NCBI RefSeq assembly: GCF_032854445.1
Contig: NC_088297.1
Span: 26,717,915 to 26,781,914, forward strand
Source: Liolophura sinensis
Lineage: Eukaryota; Mollusca; Polyplacophora; Chitonida; Chitonidae
DNA: 64,000 nt
Direction of reading: 5' to 3'
Part shown: in pieces, positions 59,001 through 60,334 of the stretch
Layout of the letters: each line of letters opens with the position of its first letter
Numbering within the stretch: the first letter of the stretch is position 1
Program-made: the position numbers and the translations under genes
The notes under the pieces: model-generated
The model's database searches: none
What the model was told of the DNA's origin: nothing
What the model saw: only the letters and a program-made list of their open reading frames with translations

Positions 59001-60334
59001 CAGAGGGGAGGGAAACATGTCAGCGGGGAGGGGAACATGCCAGAGAGGAGGGGAAACATGTCAGAGGGGAGGGGAAACATGCCAGAGGGAATGGTGAACA
59101 TGCCAGATGGGAAGAGAAACACGCCAGAGGGGAGGAAAACATGTTAGCGGGGAGGGGAACATGCCAGAGGGGAAGGGAAACATGCCACAGGGGAGGAAAA
59201 CATGTAAGTGGGTAGCAGAATATGCCAGAGGGGAGGGGAAACATGCCAGAGGGGAAGGCAAACATGCCAGAGGGGAGGGGAACATGTCAGTGGGGAGGGG
59301 AACGTGCCAGAGGGGAAACATGCCAGAGGGGAGGGGAACATGTCTGATCAGTAAAAGGGAAGGGGATGGTCATCATTTCATACCAATCCTCCCAGCACAA
59401 TGGGTGCAGAACATGCCAGAGGGGAAGGGAAACATGTCTGATCAGTGAAGGGGATGGTCATCATTTCGTACCAATCCTCCTGGCACAATGGGTGCAGAAC
59501 ATGCCAGAGGGGAAGGGAAACATGTCTGATCAGGGAAGGGGATGGTCATCATTTCATACCAATCCTCCTGGCACAATGGGTGCAGAACATGCCAGAGGGG
59601 AAGGGAAACATGTCTGATTAGTGAAGGGGAAGGGGATGGTCATCATTTCATACCAATCCTCCTGGCACAATGGGTGCAGAACATGCCAGAGGGGAAGGGA
59701 AACATGTCTGATCAGGGAAGGGGATGGTCATCATTTCATACCAATCCTCCTGGCACAATGGGTGCAGAACATGCCAGAGGGGAAGGGAAACATGTCTGAT
59801 CAGGGAAGGGGATGGTCATCATTTCATACCAATCCTGGCACAATGGGTGCAGAACATGCCAGAGGGGAAGGGAAACATGTCTGATCAGGGAAGGGGATGG
59901 TCATCATTTCATACCAATCCTCCTGGCACAATGGGTGCAGAATTTAAGGGTACGATACCAACTCACACACTAGAATATTTCCATAAATTTGGTGAAATTC
60001 ATCATCACACTATATGATGGTGAATTTCACACTCCATATTTGTGTTGTATTGACCAATATCACAATTTGATACAATGGGGTTAACAGGGATGTCCTGGTT
60101 GTGATATGACTGTGAAATTACAAGTCATTTACAAGCCTGTTGTCCTGCACCCAGTAACCTGATGCGACTATTTTAAGAAGAAATATTCAGTCAATCAGCA
60201 AGTCAATTCTTCTTATTTCAGCGTGTGATCAGATGAGCAAGAGAGCTGAGGAGATCGTCCTGGATTCATTTGGTGCTCACTTTTATGGGAAGGCAATGGA
60301 TTGTCTGAAGGCACTGAGACAGGAGTGTATAAAG
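14012..60334 (+). CDS. XRCC5: XRCC5 / Ku80, exons 1-18 (3' end outside window)
   Basis: Ku80 forms a ring with Ku70 that loads onto DNA double-strand ends and recruits DNA-PKcs and ligase IV factors for non-homologous end joining in the nucleus. I placed 18 exons totalling 1935 nt (645 codons). Every intron boundary is GT-AG and every phase closes. Domains by residue: vWA-like fold about 6-215, with VLDVG in exon 2, [13 protein letters not shown] in exon 3 and LILFSDLGG in exon 5; beta-barrel core about 217-440, with YRYGN in exon 9; C-terminal arm about 440-550; start of the helical C-terminal domain about 584-645. The human protein has 732 residues, so roughly the last 90, including the DNA-PKcs-binding tail, lie past position 64000. 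Introns are dominated by minisatellites, and intron 8 holds a whole Polinton. No stop or frameshift was seen, so the gene looks functional. Confidence 0.93.
14431..14660 (+). mobile_element. SINE family A copy
   Basis: Head with GAGTTCAAGTCCAGCTCAT, body GGTTTCCTCGGCCCGCTTTC, tail GTAGCACACCAATCAAATAA. Confidence 0.8.
14861..15033 (+). mobile_element. SINE family A, 5'-truncated copy
   Basis: Starts within the body at TCATGCTGGCTTCCTCTCC and ends GTAAAACACCAATCAAATAA followed by ATAAATAA. Confidence 0.82.
15234..15347 (+). CDS. XRCC5: XRCC5 exon 2
   Basis: 38 codons from acceptor GAATGCAG to donor [19 protein letters not shown] matches the first strand of the Ku80 vWA-like domain (human VVLCMDVG..M). 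Confidence 0.93.
15348..16185. other. XRCC5 intron 2
   Basis: Unique sequence with a T run before the exon 3 acceptor. No element recognised. Confidence 0.55.
16186..16369 (+). CDS. XRCC5: XRCC5 exon 3
   Basis: 184 nt from acceptor TTGACATAG to donor [26 protein letters not shown], then PDFDLL-like ADFDLLQM, match human Ku80 strongly. The last 60 nt and the donor seed the 84-bp array that follows. Confidence 0.95.
16430..20010. repeat. 84-bp array derived from exon 3 donor junction, ~42 copies
   Basis: The unit reads GACCTCTTACAGATTGTTCA..ATGATGATAGTACACCCAAC..AGTGTCAG.AGAGGGTACTTA. The end of exon 3 plus its donor shows the same order of blocks: GACCTCTTACAGAT, ATGAT, ACA.CCA.CA..GTC, GCAGA, GTA..CTT. 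The unit is 28 codons, so one frame stays open for about 1300 codons (16190-20107). That frame is not the Ku80 frame and starts within exon 3 out of phase, so it is a by-product and not a gene. Confidence 0.95.
20011..20793. other. XRCC5 intron 3, unique 3' part
   Basis: Ordinary intron sequence with no recognised exon or element. The 123-codon ORF at 20174-20545 has no family signature. Confidence 0.5.
20794..20842 (+). CDS. XRCC5: XRCC5 exon 4
   Basis: 49 nt from acceptor TTAACCAG to donor GTAAGT. With one base from exon 3 it reads [16 protein letters not shown], matching human FLDALIVSMDVIQ. Confidence 0.93.
20926..21112 (+). mobile_element. SINE family A, diverged copy
   Basis: Shows GCCTCTCACTAATGTGGTC, GATCAAGTCCTGCTCATGC and the CTGCCAGCAAACTGCAGATG body. 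It ends ATGAATAAATAA, lacks the AACACCAATC tail, and runs into the next array. Confidence 0.7.
21105..22570. repeat. ~73-bp array derived from exon 5 acceptor junction, ~20 copies
   Basis: The unit reads ATAACCTTTGATGTGTGTTT, ACAGAGGGAAAGGGGGGGGT, GCTGACAGCCTCATCATGTC, TGTGTTATAAG. The true junction is ATAACCTTTGATTTGTGTTAACAG then AGGAAAGCGAGG..TTGCTCACAAACGCCTCATC. Each unit therefore copies the branch region, acceptor AG and first ~40 nt of exon 5, with the middle turned into G runs of 5-14. Array copies run straight into exon 5. Confidence 0.95.
22579..22704 (+). CDS. XRCC5: XRCC5 exon 5
   Basis: 126 nt from acceptor GTTAACAG to donor [26 protein letters not shown] and IEKIIAGI match the human HIEIFTDLSSRFS..QLDIII region. 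Confidence 0.93.
22705..22840. other. XRCC5 intron 5, start
   Basis: Short unique stretch between the exon 5 donor and the array. Confidence 0.5.
22845..25190. repeat. ~24-bp array abutting exon 6 acceptor, with 632-bp higher-order repeat
   Basis: Units of GTGCCATCTGTCTGTGTTTCTCTCA or GTGACATCTGTCTGTGTATCTCCCA number about 95. A block of roughly 550 bp at about 23790-24340 is repeated nearly unchanged 632 bp later (for example TCTGGGTGTCTATGTATCTC at 23898 and 24530). The unit end (TCTCTCAGTGCC) resembles the exon 6 acceptor (TCTGTCAGTGGCC) directly downstream. Many ORFs on both strands here are repeat artefacts. Confidence 0.93.
25213..25374 (+). CDS. XRCC5: XRCC5 exon 6
   Basis: 162 nt from acceptor GTCTGTCAG to donor GTAAGT. 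An acidic loop, [15 protein letters not shown], is followed by [20 protein letters not shown], equivalent to human [20 protein letters not shown]. Confidence 0.92.
25363..25517. repeat. Short array derived from exon 6 donor junction
   Basis: TACTCATTCAAGTAAGTTTG (exon 6 end plus donor) is followed by about four degenerate copies such as TACTTATTCAAGTACAAGTA..GTTTGCAGGAGGAAC. A further copy (CATTCAAGTAAGTTAACAG) lies beyond the SINE insertion, at 28786-28815. Each copy repeats a usable-looking GTAAGT donor. Confidence 0.85.
25518..28785 (+). mobile_element. SINE family B copy, split by a ~2.9-kb insertion
   Basis: The tRNA-like head (AACTCAGTCAGTAGAGCG and a following B-box-like GGGTCAGTCC) runs 25518-25660. 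The middle and tail (CTGGTTGACCAGCATCAGTA .. TATGACTGAAAAATTGTTAAG .. CACTCACTCA) run about 28562-28785. The 12-bp direct repeat CATTCAAGTAAG flanks the whole at 25506-25517 and 28786-28797, consistent with a target duplication. The site is itself repetitive, so the duplication is not certain. Confidence 0.72.
25664..28560. mobile_element. Candidate non-autonomous DNA transposon nested in the SINE
   Basis: The ends form imperfect inverted repeats of about 38 bp. The left is CCCTGAGGACAAAAACCCCG then GTGGACAAAATTCCC. The right, reverse complemented, is GTCCCGGCGAACAAACCCCC then GCAGGCAAAACCC. The ~2.9 kb between contain no long ORF (largest 89 codons) and no recognised domain. The SINE sequence resumes beyond it. 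I did not find a clear target duplication and cannot name the family. Confidence 0.5.
28786..28875. other. XRCC5 intron 6 between SINE and next array
   Basis: Starts with the residual exon-6-donor repeat unit; otherwise unique. Confidence 0.5.
28876..29580. repeat. ~41-bp array in XRCC5 intron 6, ~17 copies
   Basis: Unit GGTCATCTCAGGTCATGGTA followed by TGGCCTTGCAGAAGTGGCCTG. Copies vary in length. No similarity to a neighbouring exon was seen. Confidence 0.92.
29585..30620. repeat. ~91-bp array in XRCC5 intron 6, ~11 copies
   Basis: Unit GTGAGTTTGTCTTGTACGTC .. ATTAAGGGCTTTGGTTGTCT .. TTGGGCCCTACAATGTTTCC .. ACCTGGTTGGTTAATGTACA .. GCTTTTGAGTA. Each unit begins with a donor-like GTGAGT. 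Confidence 0.92.
30835..30949 (+). CDS. XRCC5: XRCC5 exon 7
   Basis: 115 nt from acceptor TTTTCCCAG to donor [25 protein letters not shown] matches the start of the Ku80 beta-barrel (human HSIHWPCRLTIGSNLSIRI). Confidence 0.94.
31341..31476 (+). CDS. XRCC5: XRCC5 exon 8
   Basis: 136 nt from acceptor TTAATACAG to donor [16 protein letters not shown] and [16 protein letters not shown] match human VKKTWTVVDA and DDDETEVLKEDIIQG. It is the last exon before the Polinton insertion. Confidence 0.95.
31477..31490. other. XRCC5 intron 8, left remnant
   Basis: Only 14 bp lie between the exon 8 donor and the Polinton target duplication, so the element landed almost on the 5' splice site. Confidence 0.85.
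31491..31496. repeat. Polinton target-site duplication, left (TGCTAA)
   Basis: TGCTAA directly precedes the left terminal repeat. The same 6 bp follow the right terminal repeat at 44354-44359. Six-bp duplications are typical of Polintons. Confidence 0.9.
31497..31776. repeat. Polinton left terminal inverted repeat
   Basis: Matches the reverse complement of 44020-44353, except that the left copy lacks one internal subunit of about 57 bp. It is built from subunits of the type AATAGAGGCTCCCAGCCCCC joined by TTTCCCTGCTTCCTCCATAA-like links. More subunits continue inward to about 31910 on the left only. Confidence 0.9.
31777..31912. repeat. Extra subterminal subunits inside left TIR
   Basis: Two to three further AATAGAGGCT.CCAGCCCC subunits with CTTCCTCTATAACGCCCTCC links, without a counterpart at the right end. 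Confidence 0.8.
31926..32237 (+). CDS. Small Cys-rich Polinton protein (putative zinc-binding)
   Basis: Open frame of 103 codons from 31926. A better start may be the ATG at 31959 ([15 protein letters not shown], 92 residues), which agrees with how I recall related Polinton proteins beginning. It has about ten cysteines in pairs, for example [17 protein letters not shown] and CVACG, which suggests two zinc knuckles. The C terminus is basic. It is one of the few unbroken frames of the element and sits first on the plus strand, ahead of the polymerase. Function unknown; nucleic-acid binding is inference from the zinc-knuckle pattern. Confidence 0.65.
   Translation: MHQVYFDKHNNMPKGRNNCKWLLIGSTELCGKSCLGEYCGIHLARLRKSPGTQPCISCGRGVKNRFRLCVACGYNNVQTCERQRRCKAFLDEFKRLVAIEISY
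32288..35867 (+). pseudogene. POLB: Protein-primed DNA polymerase B (POLB) of Polinton, broken
   Basis: Family B polymerase of the protein-primed type, which copies the element from its ends. Visible parts: an N-terminal coiled, charged region (32288-33010) containing a 17-residue duplication; exonuclease motif [10 protein letters not shown] near 33575; exonuclease motif [13 protein letters not shown] near 33960; [17 protein letters not shown] near 34280; palm motif [10 protein letters not shown] near 34690; [15 protein letters not shown] near 35040; catalytic YTDTDS near 35337. Breaks seen: frame change near 32420; frame change at a C run near 33010; a deletion in the Cys/His region near 33885 between CHICEKPL and GAAHNECN; frame changes near 34395 and 34490; a stop right after motif A with loss of sequence to about 34720; a damaged stretch to 34916. 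The last 317 codons (34917-35867) are open. It cannot encode a full polymerase as it stands. Confidence 0.9.
32442..32543 (+). repeat. 51-bp tandem duplication inside POLB N-terminal region
   Basis: Two identical 51-bp copies (32442-32492 and 32493-32543) encode [17 protein letters not shown] twice, in frame. Identity of the copies points to a recent event. Confidence 0.9.
35856..36860 (-). pseudogene. INT: Retrovirus-like integrase (INT) of Polinton, broken
   Basis: The integrase joins element ends to host DNA by a DDE-type reaction. It starts at the ATG at 36860 ([20 protein letters not shown]) and ends at the TAG at 35856. It is tail to tail with POLB and overlaps its last 12 bp. Seen in pieces: [19 protein letters not shown] and [12 protein letters not shown] (N-terminal part); [11 protein letters not shown] in a different frame near 36620, which carries the first catalytic Asp; FMGAV near 36430; [20 protein letters not shown] near 36330; [14 protein letters not shown] near 35975. 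At least three frame changes separate them. The residue before PG.EFMG, Asp in the family as I know it, reads Thr here, so a catalytic residue may be lost. Confidence 0.85.
36900..37211 (-). pseudogene. Small Polinton membrane protein remnant
   Basis: Starts at the ATG at 37211 (MSTPTSDGK), two bases from the stop of the gene before it. A frame change at an A run just after this start leads into [19 protein letters not shown], a hydrophobic stretch. A second change follows. I recall short proteins of this kind beside the integrase in other Polintons but know no function. The 3' end is unclear. Confidence 0.5.
37213..38009 (-). pseudogene. Polinton membrane-anchored protein (PX-like), frameshifted
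   Basis: Starts at the ATG at 38009 ([20 protein letters not shown]), an 11-nt overlap with the gene before it. The first ~95 residues include [20 protein letters not shown] and a Tyr/Cys-rich [12 protein letters not shown]. The frame then changes twice (near 37700 and 37500) through an Ala/Lys-rich helical part ([19 protein letters not shown]). It ends with [19 protein letters not shown] repeats and one membrane segment, [20 protein letters not shown], near 37330. The combination suggests a virion or membrane-associated structural protein, as proposed for several conserved Polinton genes, but the exact role is unknown. Confidence 0.6.
37999..38232 (-). CDS. Small acidic/proline-rich Polinton protein
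   Basis: Open frame of 77 codons. [16 protein letters not shown] is followed by a low-complexity [16 protein letters not shown] part. It overlaps the ATPase stop (38222) by 11 nt at its start and the next gene by 11 nt at its end, as expected in this compact cluster. Function unknown. It may be intact, but the repeated Pro part could hide a frame change. Confidence 0.5.
   Translation of the reverse strand: MDTDEFIDELLSADRSPAVRNSHRRNKILGAEEEPGRSQQPGPKPTARPKPTALPQPLQHRDRLAALAVGGKRRNGR
38222..38881 (-). pseudogene. ATP: FtsK/HerA-type packaging ATPase (ATP) of Polinton, broken
   Basis: A32-like ATPase that would pump genome DNA into a capsid. It starts at the ATG at 38881 ([17 protein letters not shown]), overlapping the capsid gene end by 29 nt, and ends at 38222. 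Total length is about 220 codons, the normal size. Walker A GQTGCGKT lies near 38820 and a Walker B-like LYIIDHC near 38585. Relatives I know have two acidic residues there (IIDD), so the His may be a damaging change. Frame changes occur near 38718 (extra base after CPSP) and near 38500 (within GRHATK); the frame then reads [19 protein letters not shown] to the end. Confidence 0.88.
38853..40157 (-). pseudogene. MCP: Major capsid protein (double jelly-roll) of Polinton, two in-frame stops
   Basis: One reading frame of 434 codons with no frameshift, interrupted only by TGA at 39729-39731 and TGA at 39588-39590. The full length fits a Polinton major capsid protein, which forms pseudo-hexagonal capsomers in this virus lineage. 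Family-like blocks: [111 protein letters not shown] and [18 protein letters not shown]. Both stops are one transition from an Arg codon containing CpG, consistent with methyl-C deamination (inference). It ends overlapping the ATPase start. Confidence 0.88.
40181..40588 (+). pseudogene. Hydrophobic, possibly membrane-active Polinton protein (N-terminus lost)
   Basis: Open frame of 135 codons. Only the C-terminal half is distinctive: an amphipathic [20 protein letters not shown], then [20 protein letters not shown], then [20 protein letters not shown]. Relatives I recall are longer, with an acidic N terminus. In another frame at 40175-40250 this window has an acidic [17 protein letters not shown], so the gene probably lost its middle and changed frame. 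It lies between two minus-strand genes and overlaps the 3' end of the next one by 27 nt. A membrane-disrupting capsid component is plausible but unproven. Confidence 0.6.
40562..41723 (-). pseudogene. Conserved Polinton protein with C-terminal membrane segment, broken
   Basis: Starts at the ATG at 41723 ([20 protein letters not shown]) and runs in one frame to about 40680. Two breaks interrupt it: an in-frame TGA at 41631-41633 and two adjacent TAG codons at 40845-40850. The longest open piece (41588-40848, 246 codons) includes [38 protein letters not shown] and [20 protein letters not shown]. After a T run near 40660 the frame changes, and the end reads [17 protein letters not shown], a membrane segment, with a stop at 40562. 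It is widely conserved in Polintons as I know them. I cannot give its role; virion assembly is a guess. Confidence 0.7.
41741..42380 (+). pseudogene. mCP: Minor capsid protein (single jelly-roll, penton-like) of Polinton, frameshifted
   Basis: Starts at the ATG at 41741 ([20 protein letters not shown]) and is divergent from the previous gene, overlapping none of its coding frame. Blocks typical of the Polinton minor capsid protein: [33 protein letters not shown], then in a second frame [17 protein letters not shown] and STLLQAITV, then in a third frame [20 protein letters not shown] up to the TGA at 42378. Frame changes lie near 42060 and 42285. Total size is about 213 codons. The protein would fill the fivefold vertices of the capsid (family knowledge). 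Confidence 0.78.
42412..43206 (+). CDS. Unrecognised Polinton ORF with poly-Gly tract
   Basis: 264-codon open frame, the longest unbroken one besides parts of POLB. A basic N-terminal part ([20 protein letters not shown]) is followed by eight Gly encoded by a run of 24 G (42505-42528), then a mostly beta-looking region ([64 protein letters not shown]). In a second frame just upstream, ATG at 42378 reads [20 protein letters not shown], so the original start may lie there with a later frame change. I know no family for it. The alternating strands could fit a jelly-roll or tail-like accessory protein, but that is speculation. Confidence 0.5.
   Translation: MPVFKRLGRCVRKVKSTPSSFKVASTTAKRFGGGGGGGGQAEPTTFASLVHVSSTAEQERRSPSEVNEEQKLSLIRFEDRFVLTRARDPDWLIDVKVTLTLVQTTGTEVKKVFNSGISFVSYVPTSVCLVALEGGGYFTLTAPPGVESVRLNAQTEFEATLQINPGSILILDIILGTASHRPSSTITGLKLKWPAKHIGRELRIMIKLQAQGKPVIKSSLEDIRVSTADIPNLEEIYLESGIRFHRFCVSSYEDNLELTDVIDS
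43207..44019. other. Polinton right subterminal region, non-coding, tRNA-like remnants and hairpin
   Basis: No convincing gene. On the minus strand there are two tRNA-like pieces. About 43345-43257 has TTGGTAACAGGTTGAGC and ATGGGTTCGAGCCCCACAC, then a T run of nine or more, like a Pol III stop. About 43680-43560 has ATATAGCTCAGTCGGCTGA and GCTCAAATCCGG. A 15-base G run sits near 43388-43403. Confidence 0.45.
43541..43620. repeat. Nested inverted repeat
   Basis: GTATTCATACTACATATACAGG at the left pairs imperfectly with CCTTATATACGCAGTATATGAATAC at the right. Between them lies the perfect 14-bp palindrome CAAATCCGGATTTG (43567-43580). It could form a cruciform or RNA hairpin. Confidence 0.7.
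44020..44353. repeat. Polinton right terminal inverted repeat
   Basis: Reverse complement of the left terminal repeat, with one more internal subunit (CTGGGAGCCTCTATTTGCC type, five copies). It ends GTGTATACTACT. Confidence 0.9.
44354..44359. repeat. Polinton target-site duplication, right (TGCTAA)
   Basis: Identical to 31491-31496. Confidence 0.9.
44540..44649 (+). CDS. XRCC5: XRCC5 exon 9
   Basis: 110 nt from acceptor CTCCACAG to donor [26 protein letters not shown] and [11 protein letters not shown] match human FRYGSDIVPF...QMKYKSEGKCFSVLGFCKS. Confidence 0.96.
44655..46240. repeat. ~31-bp array starting at exon 9 donor, ~55 copies
   Basis: Units of TGTGTGTTACCTGTACCTAC followed by ATGTACATGTACG, later shifting to TGTGTTACTGACCTGTACCTACATGTACG. 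The first unit (CTGTACTTACCTGTCC) begins within 15 bp of the exon 9 GTAAGC donor. It is rich in the palindrome GTACATGTAC. The 290-codon frame that reads from exon 9 into it is an artefact. Confidence 0.93.
46301..46500 (-). mobile_element. SINE family A copy
   Basis: Reverse complement has GGCCTCCGTGGCCGACAGGG, CAGCAGCCTGTGGATCACTG and AAGTGAAATATGAATAAGT. It lacks the AACACCAATC tail. Confidence 0.72.
46603..46665 (+). CDS. XRCC5: XRCC5 exon 10
   Basis: 21 codons, [20 protein letters not shown] plus D, from acceptor CTGTTTCAG to donor GTGAGT. It corresponds to human [20 protein letters not shown]. Confidence 0.92.
46731..47088 (+). mobile_element. SINE family B, near full-length copy
   Basis: tRNA-like head with GGGCCAATGGTTGGAGCGT (A box region) and CTGGGATCAAACCGGG (B box region), a middle with GGTTGGTCCAGTGTTAGCAT, and the tail ATATGACTGAAGAATTCTTA..AACCCCAAGTA. 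It is the reference for the split copy at 25518-28785. Confidence 0.78.
47407..47544 (+). CDS. XRCC5: XRCC5 exon 11
   Basis: 46 codons from acceptor TTTGTGCAG to donor [26 protein letters not shown] and [19 protein letters not shown] match human [27 protein letters not shown]. Confidence 0.96.
47740..48415. repeat. ~46-bp array running into exon 12 acceptor, ~14 copies
   Basis: Unit ATTTTCTGTTGACATTGCCT .. GATGTTATGTTTGGAGTCTT .. TGGT. The real junction, ATTTTCTGTTGATAG then TGTCTGATGTATACAGAG, reads like one more unit. Array and exon start are therefore probably related. Confidence 0.9.
48416..48527 (+). CDS. XRCC5: XRCC5 exon 12
   Basis: 112 nt from acceptor TGTTGATAG to donor [26 protein letters not shown] matches human [20 protein letters not shown]. 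The acceptor is set inside an array whose units resemble this exon start. A later AG at 48431 would lose six conserved residues, so the earlier one was chosen. Confidence 0.92.
48771..48941 (+). mobile_element. SINE family A, internally deleted copy
   Basis: Head GGCTCCGTTGGTTAGCACGC joins directly to TCTGCCAGCAACCTGCAGAT, then AAGTGAAATATTCTTGAGTG and AACACCAATCAAATAAATAA. Confidence 0.85.
49147..49201 (+). CDS. XRCC5: XRCC5 exon 13
   Basis: 55 nt from acceptor GATTCACAG to donor [23 protein letters not shown] matches human AQLNAVDALIDSMSLA. Confidence 0.93.
49490..50625. repeat. 52-bp array in XRCC5 intron 13, ~21 copies
   Basis: Unit CAGGTCTTGTATTGGTACCA .. GTAACGTGGGCTACCACCAT .. TTCCCCAGGGGA. 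Higher-order pattern: runs of near-identical neighbours such as 49990-50130. No exon similarity was seen. Confidence 0.94.
50718..50793 (+). CDS. XRCC5: XRCC5 exon 14
   Basis: 76 nt from acceptor TTTTTTCAG to donor GTAACT. After an acidic DEDGEKN stretch, [12 protein letters not shown] matches human TKIPNPRFQRLFQ. Confidence 0.93.
50920..51815. repeat. 33-bp array in XRCC5 intron 14, ~27 copies
   Basis: Unit AGTTTACTCATGCCTGTAAG followed by ACAATGACGGGGG. At 11 codons it is open on both strands (118- and 100-codon artefact ORFs). Each unit carries CTGTAAGAC, one base short of a donor motif. Confidence 0.93.
51955..52565. repeat. CCATCTGCCTATCCATCCATTTGT-type low-complexity repeat
   Basis: A 4-bp rhythm (CCAT/CCTA/TCCA) organised in 12-28-bp units, ending about 80 bp before exon 15. 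It acts as a long pyrimidine-rich stretch upstream of the acceptor. The 256-codon frame is an artefact. Confidence 0.92.
52646..52842 (+). CDS. XRCC5: XRCC5 exon 15
   Basis: 197 nt from acceptor ACATTGAAG to donor [22 protein letters not shown] and KVKTLFKLE match human CLLHRALHPREPLPPI and KIKTLFPLIE. Confidence 0.95.
53122..53218 (+). CDS. XRCC5: XRCC5 exon 16
   Basis: 97 nt from acceptor GTTGGACAG to donor [18 protein letters not shown] resembles the basic linker of human Ku80 (GPTAKKLKTE), which works as a nuclear localisation signal in that protein. Here that role is inferred. Confidence 0.9.
53570..55183. repeat. 71/142-bp array derived from exon 17 acceptor junction, ~20 half-units
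   Basis: Each 142-bp unit has two halves. Half 1 is GTCTCAGGTGGGCCCAGTCA .. CAGCTATGGAGAACTTCAGA .. GGTCTCGTC plus a T-rich stretch. Half 2 is GTGGGCCCAGTCAAATCTGT .. GGAAGACTTCAGAACTCTCA .. TC plus a T-rich stretch. Exon 17 reads GTGGGCTCAGTTACACCTGT .. GGAAGACTTCAGAACTCTCA .. TCGC. Each half thus repeats the polypyrimidine tract, the AG and about 42 nt of exon. Long plus-strand frames up to 539 codons come from this. Confidence 0.96.
55184..55256 (+). CDS. XRCC5: XRCC5 exon 17
   Basis: 73 nt from acceptor TTTTGTCTCAG to donor [26 protein letters not shown] matches human VGSVNPAENFRVLVKQKK. About 20 degenerate copies of its first 42 nt with acceptor lie immediately upstream. This one is real because only it continues into conserved sequence and a donor. 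Confidence 0.93.
55257..57440. other. XRCC5 intron 17, unique 5' part
   Basis: Unique, with a T run at 56167-56188 and one SINE (listed). A stretch near 57313-57380 after TTTTAG looked exon-like but holds no conserved Ku80 sequence and would interrupt a gap-free alignment. Confidence 0.5.
55481..55730 (-). mobile_element. SINE family A, full-length copy with target duplication
   Basis: Reverse complement begins AGCCTCCGTGGCTCAGTTGG (tRNA-like A box) and has GAGTTCAAGTCCACCTCAT (B box region), then AAGTGAAATATTCTTGAGAC and AACACCAATCAAATA. CATCTTCACTTGAAT lies on both sides (55462-55476 and 55732-55746), a 15-bp target duplication as expected from LINE-driven retroposition. Confidence 0.9.
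57445..58690. repeat. 41-bp array in XRCC5 intron 17, ~30 copies
   Basis: Unit GGATAATGAGAACAGATGTT followed by TGCTAATGTGATTTGGGGGTA, with TTTGGGGCTA and TGTGTGGGTA variants. No exon similarity. Confidence 0.94.
58691..58974. other. XRCC5 intron 17, spacer
   Basis: Unique; nothing recognised. Confidence 0.45.
58975..59345. repeat. ~20-bp purine-rich array
   Basis: Unit GGGGAACATGCCAGAGGGGA with small length changes, about 18 copies. The strand is nearly all purine between CATG sites. Confidence 0.92.
59346..59945. repeat. ~90-bp array, 7 copies
   Basis: Unit GGGATGGTCATCATTTCATA .. CCAATCCTCCTGGCACAATG .. GGTGCAGAACATGCCAGAGG .. GGAAGGGAAACATGTCTGAT .. CAGGGAA. It contains one unit of the preceding 20-bp array, so it probably arose from it. 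Confidence 0.93.
59946..60221. other. XRCC5 intron 17, end
   Basis: Unique sequence up to the exon 18 acceptor, with a local ATCATCACACTATATGATG near-palindrome at 60000. Confidence 0.5.
60222..60334 (+). CDS. XRCC5: XRCC5 exon 18
   Basis: 113 nt from acceptor CTTATTTCAG to donor [26 protein letters not shown] and [11 protein letters not shown] match human SNQLINHIEQFL...CIRAFREEAIK, the helical C-terminal domain. Its last ~35 nt and donor are repeated to the end of the window. Confidence 0.93.
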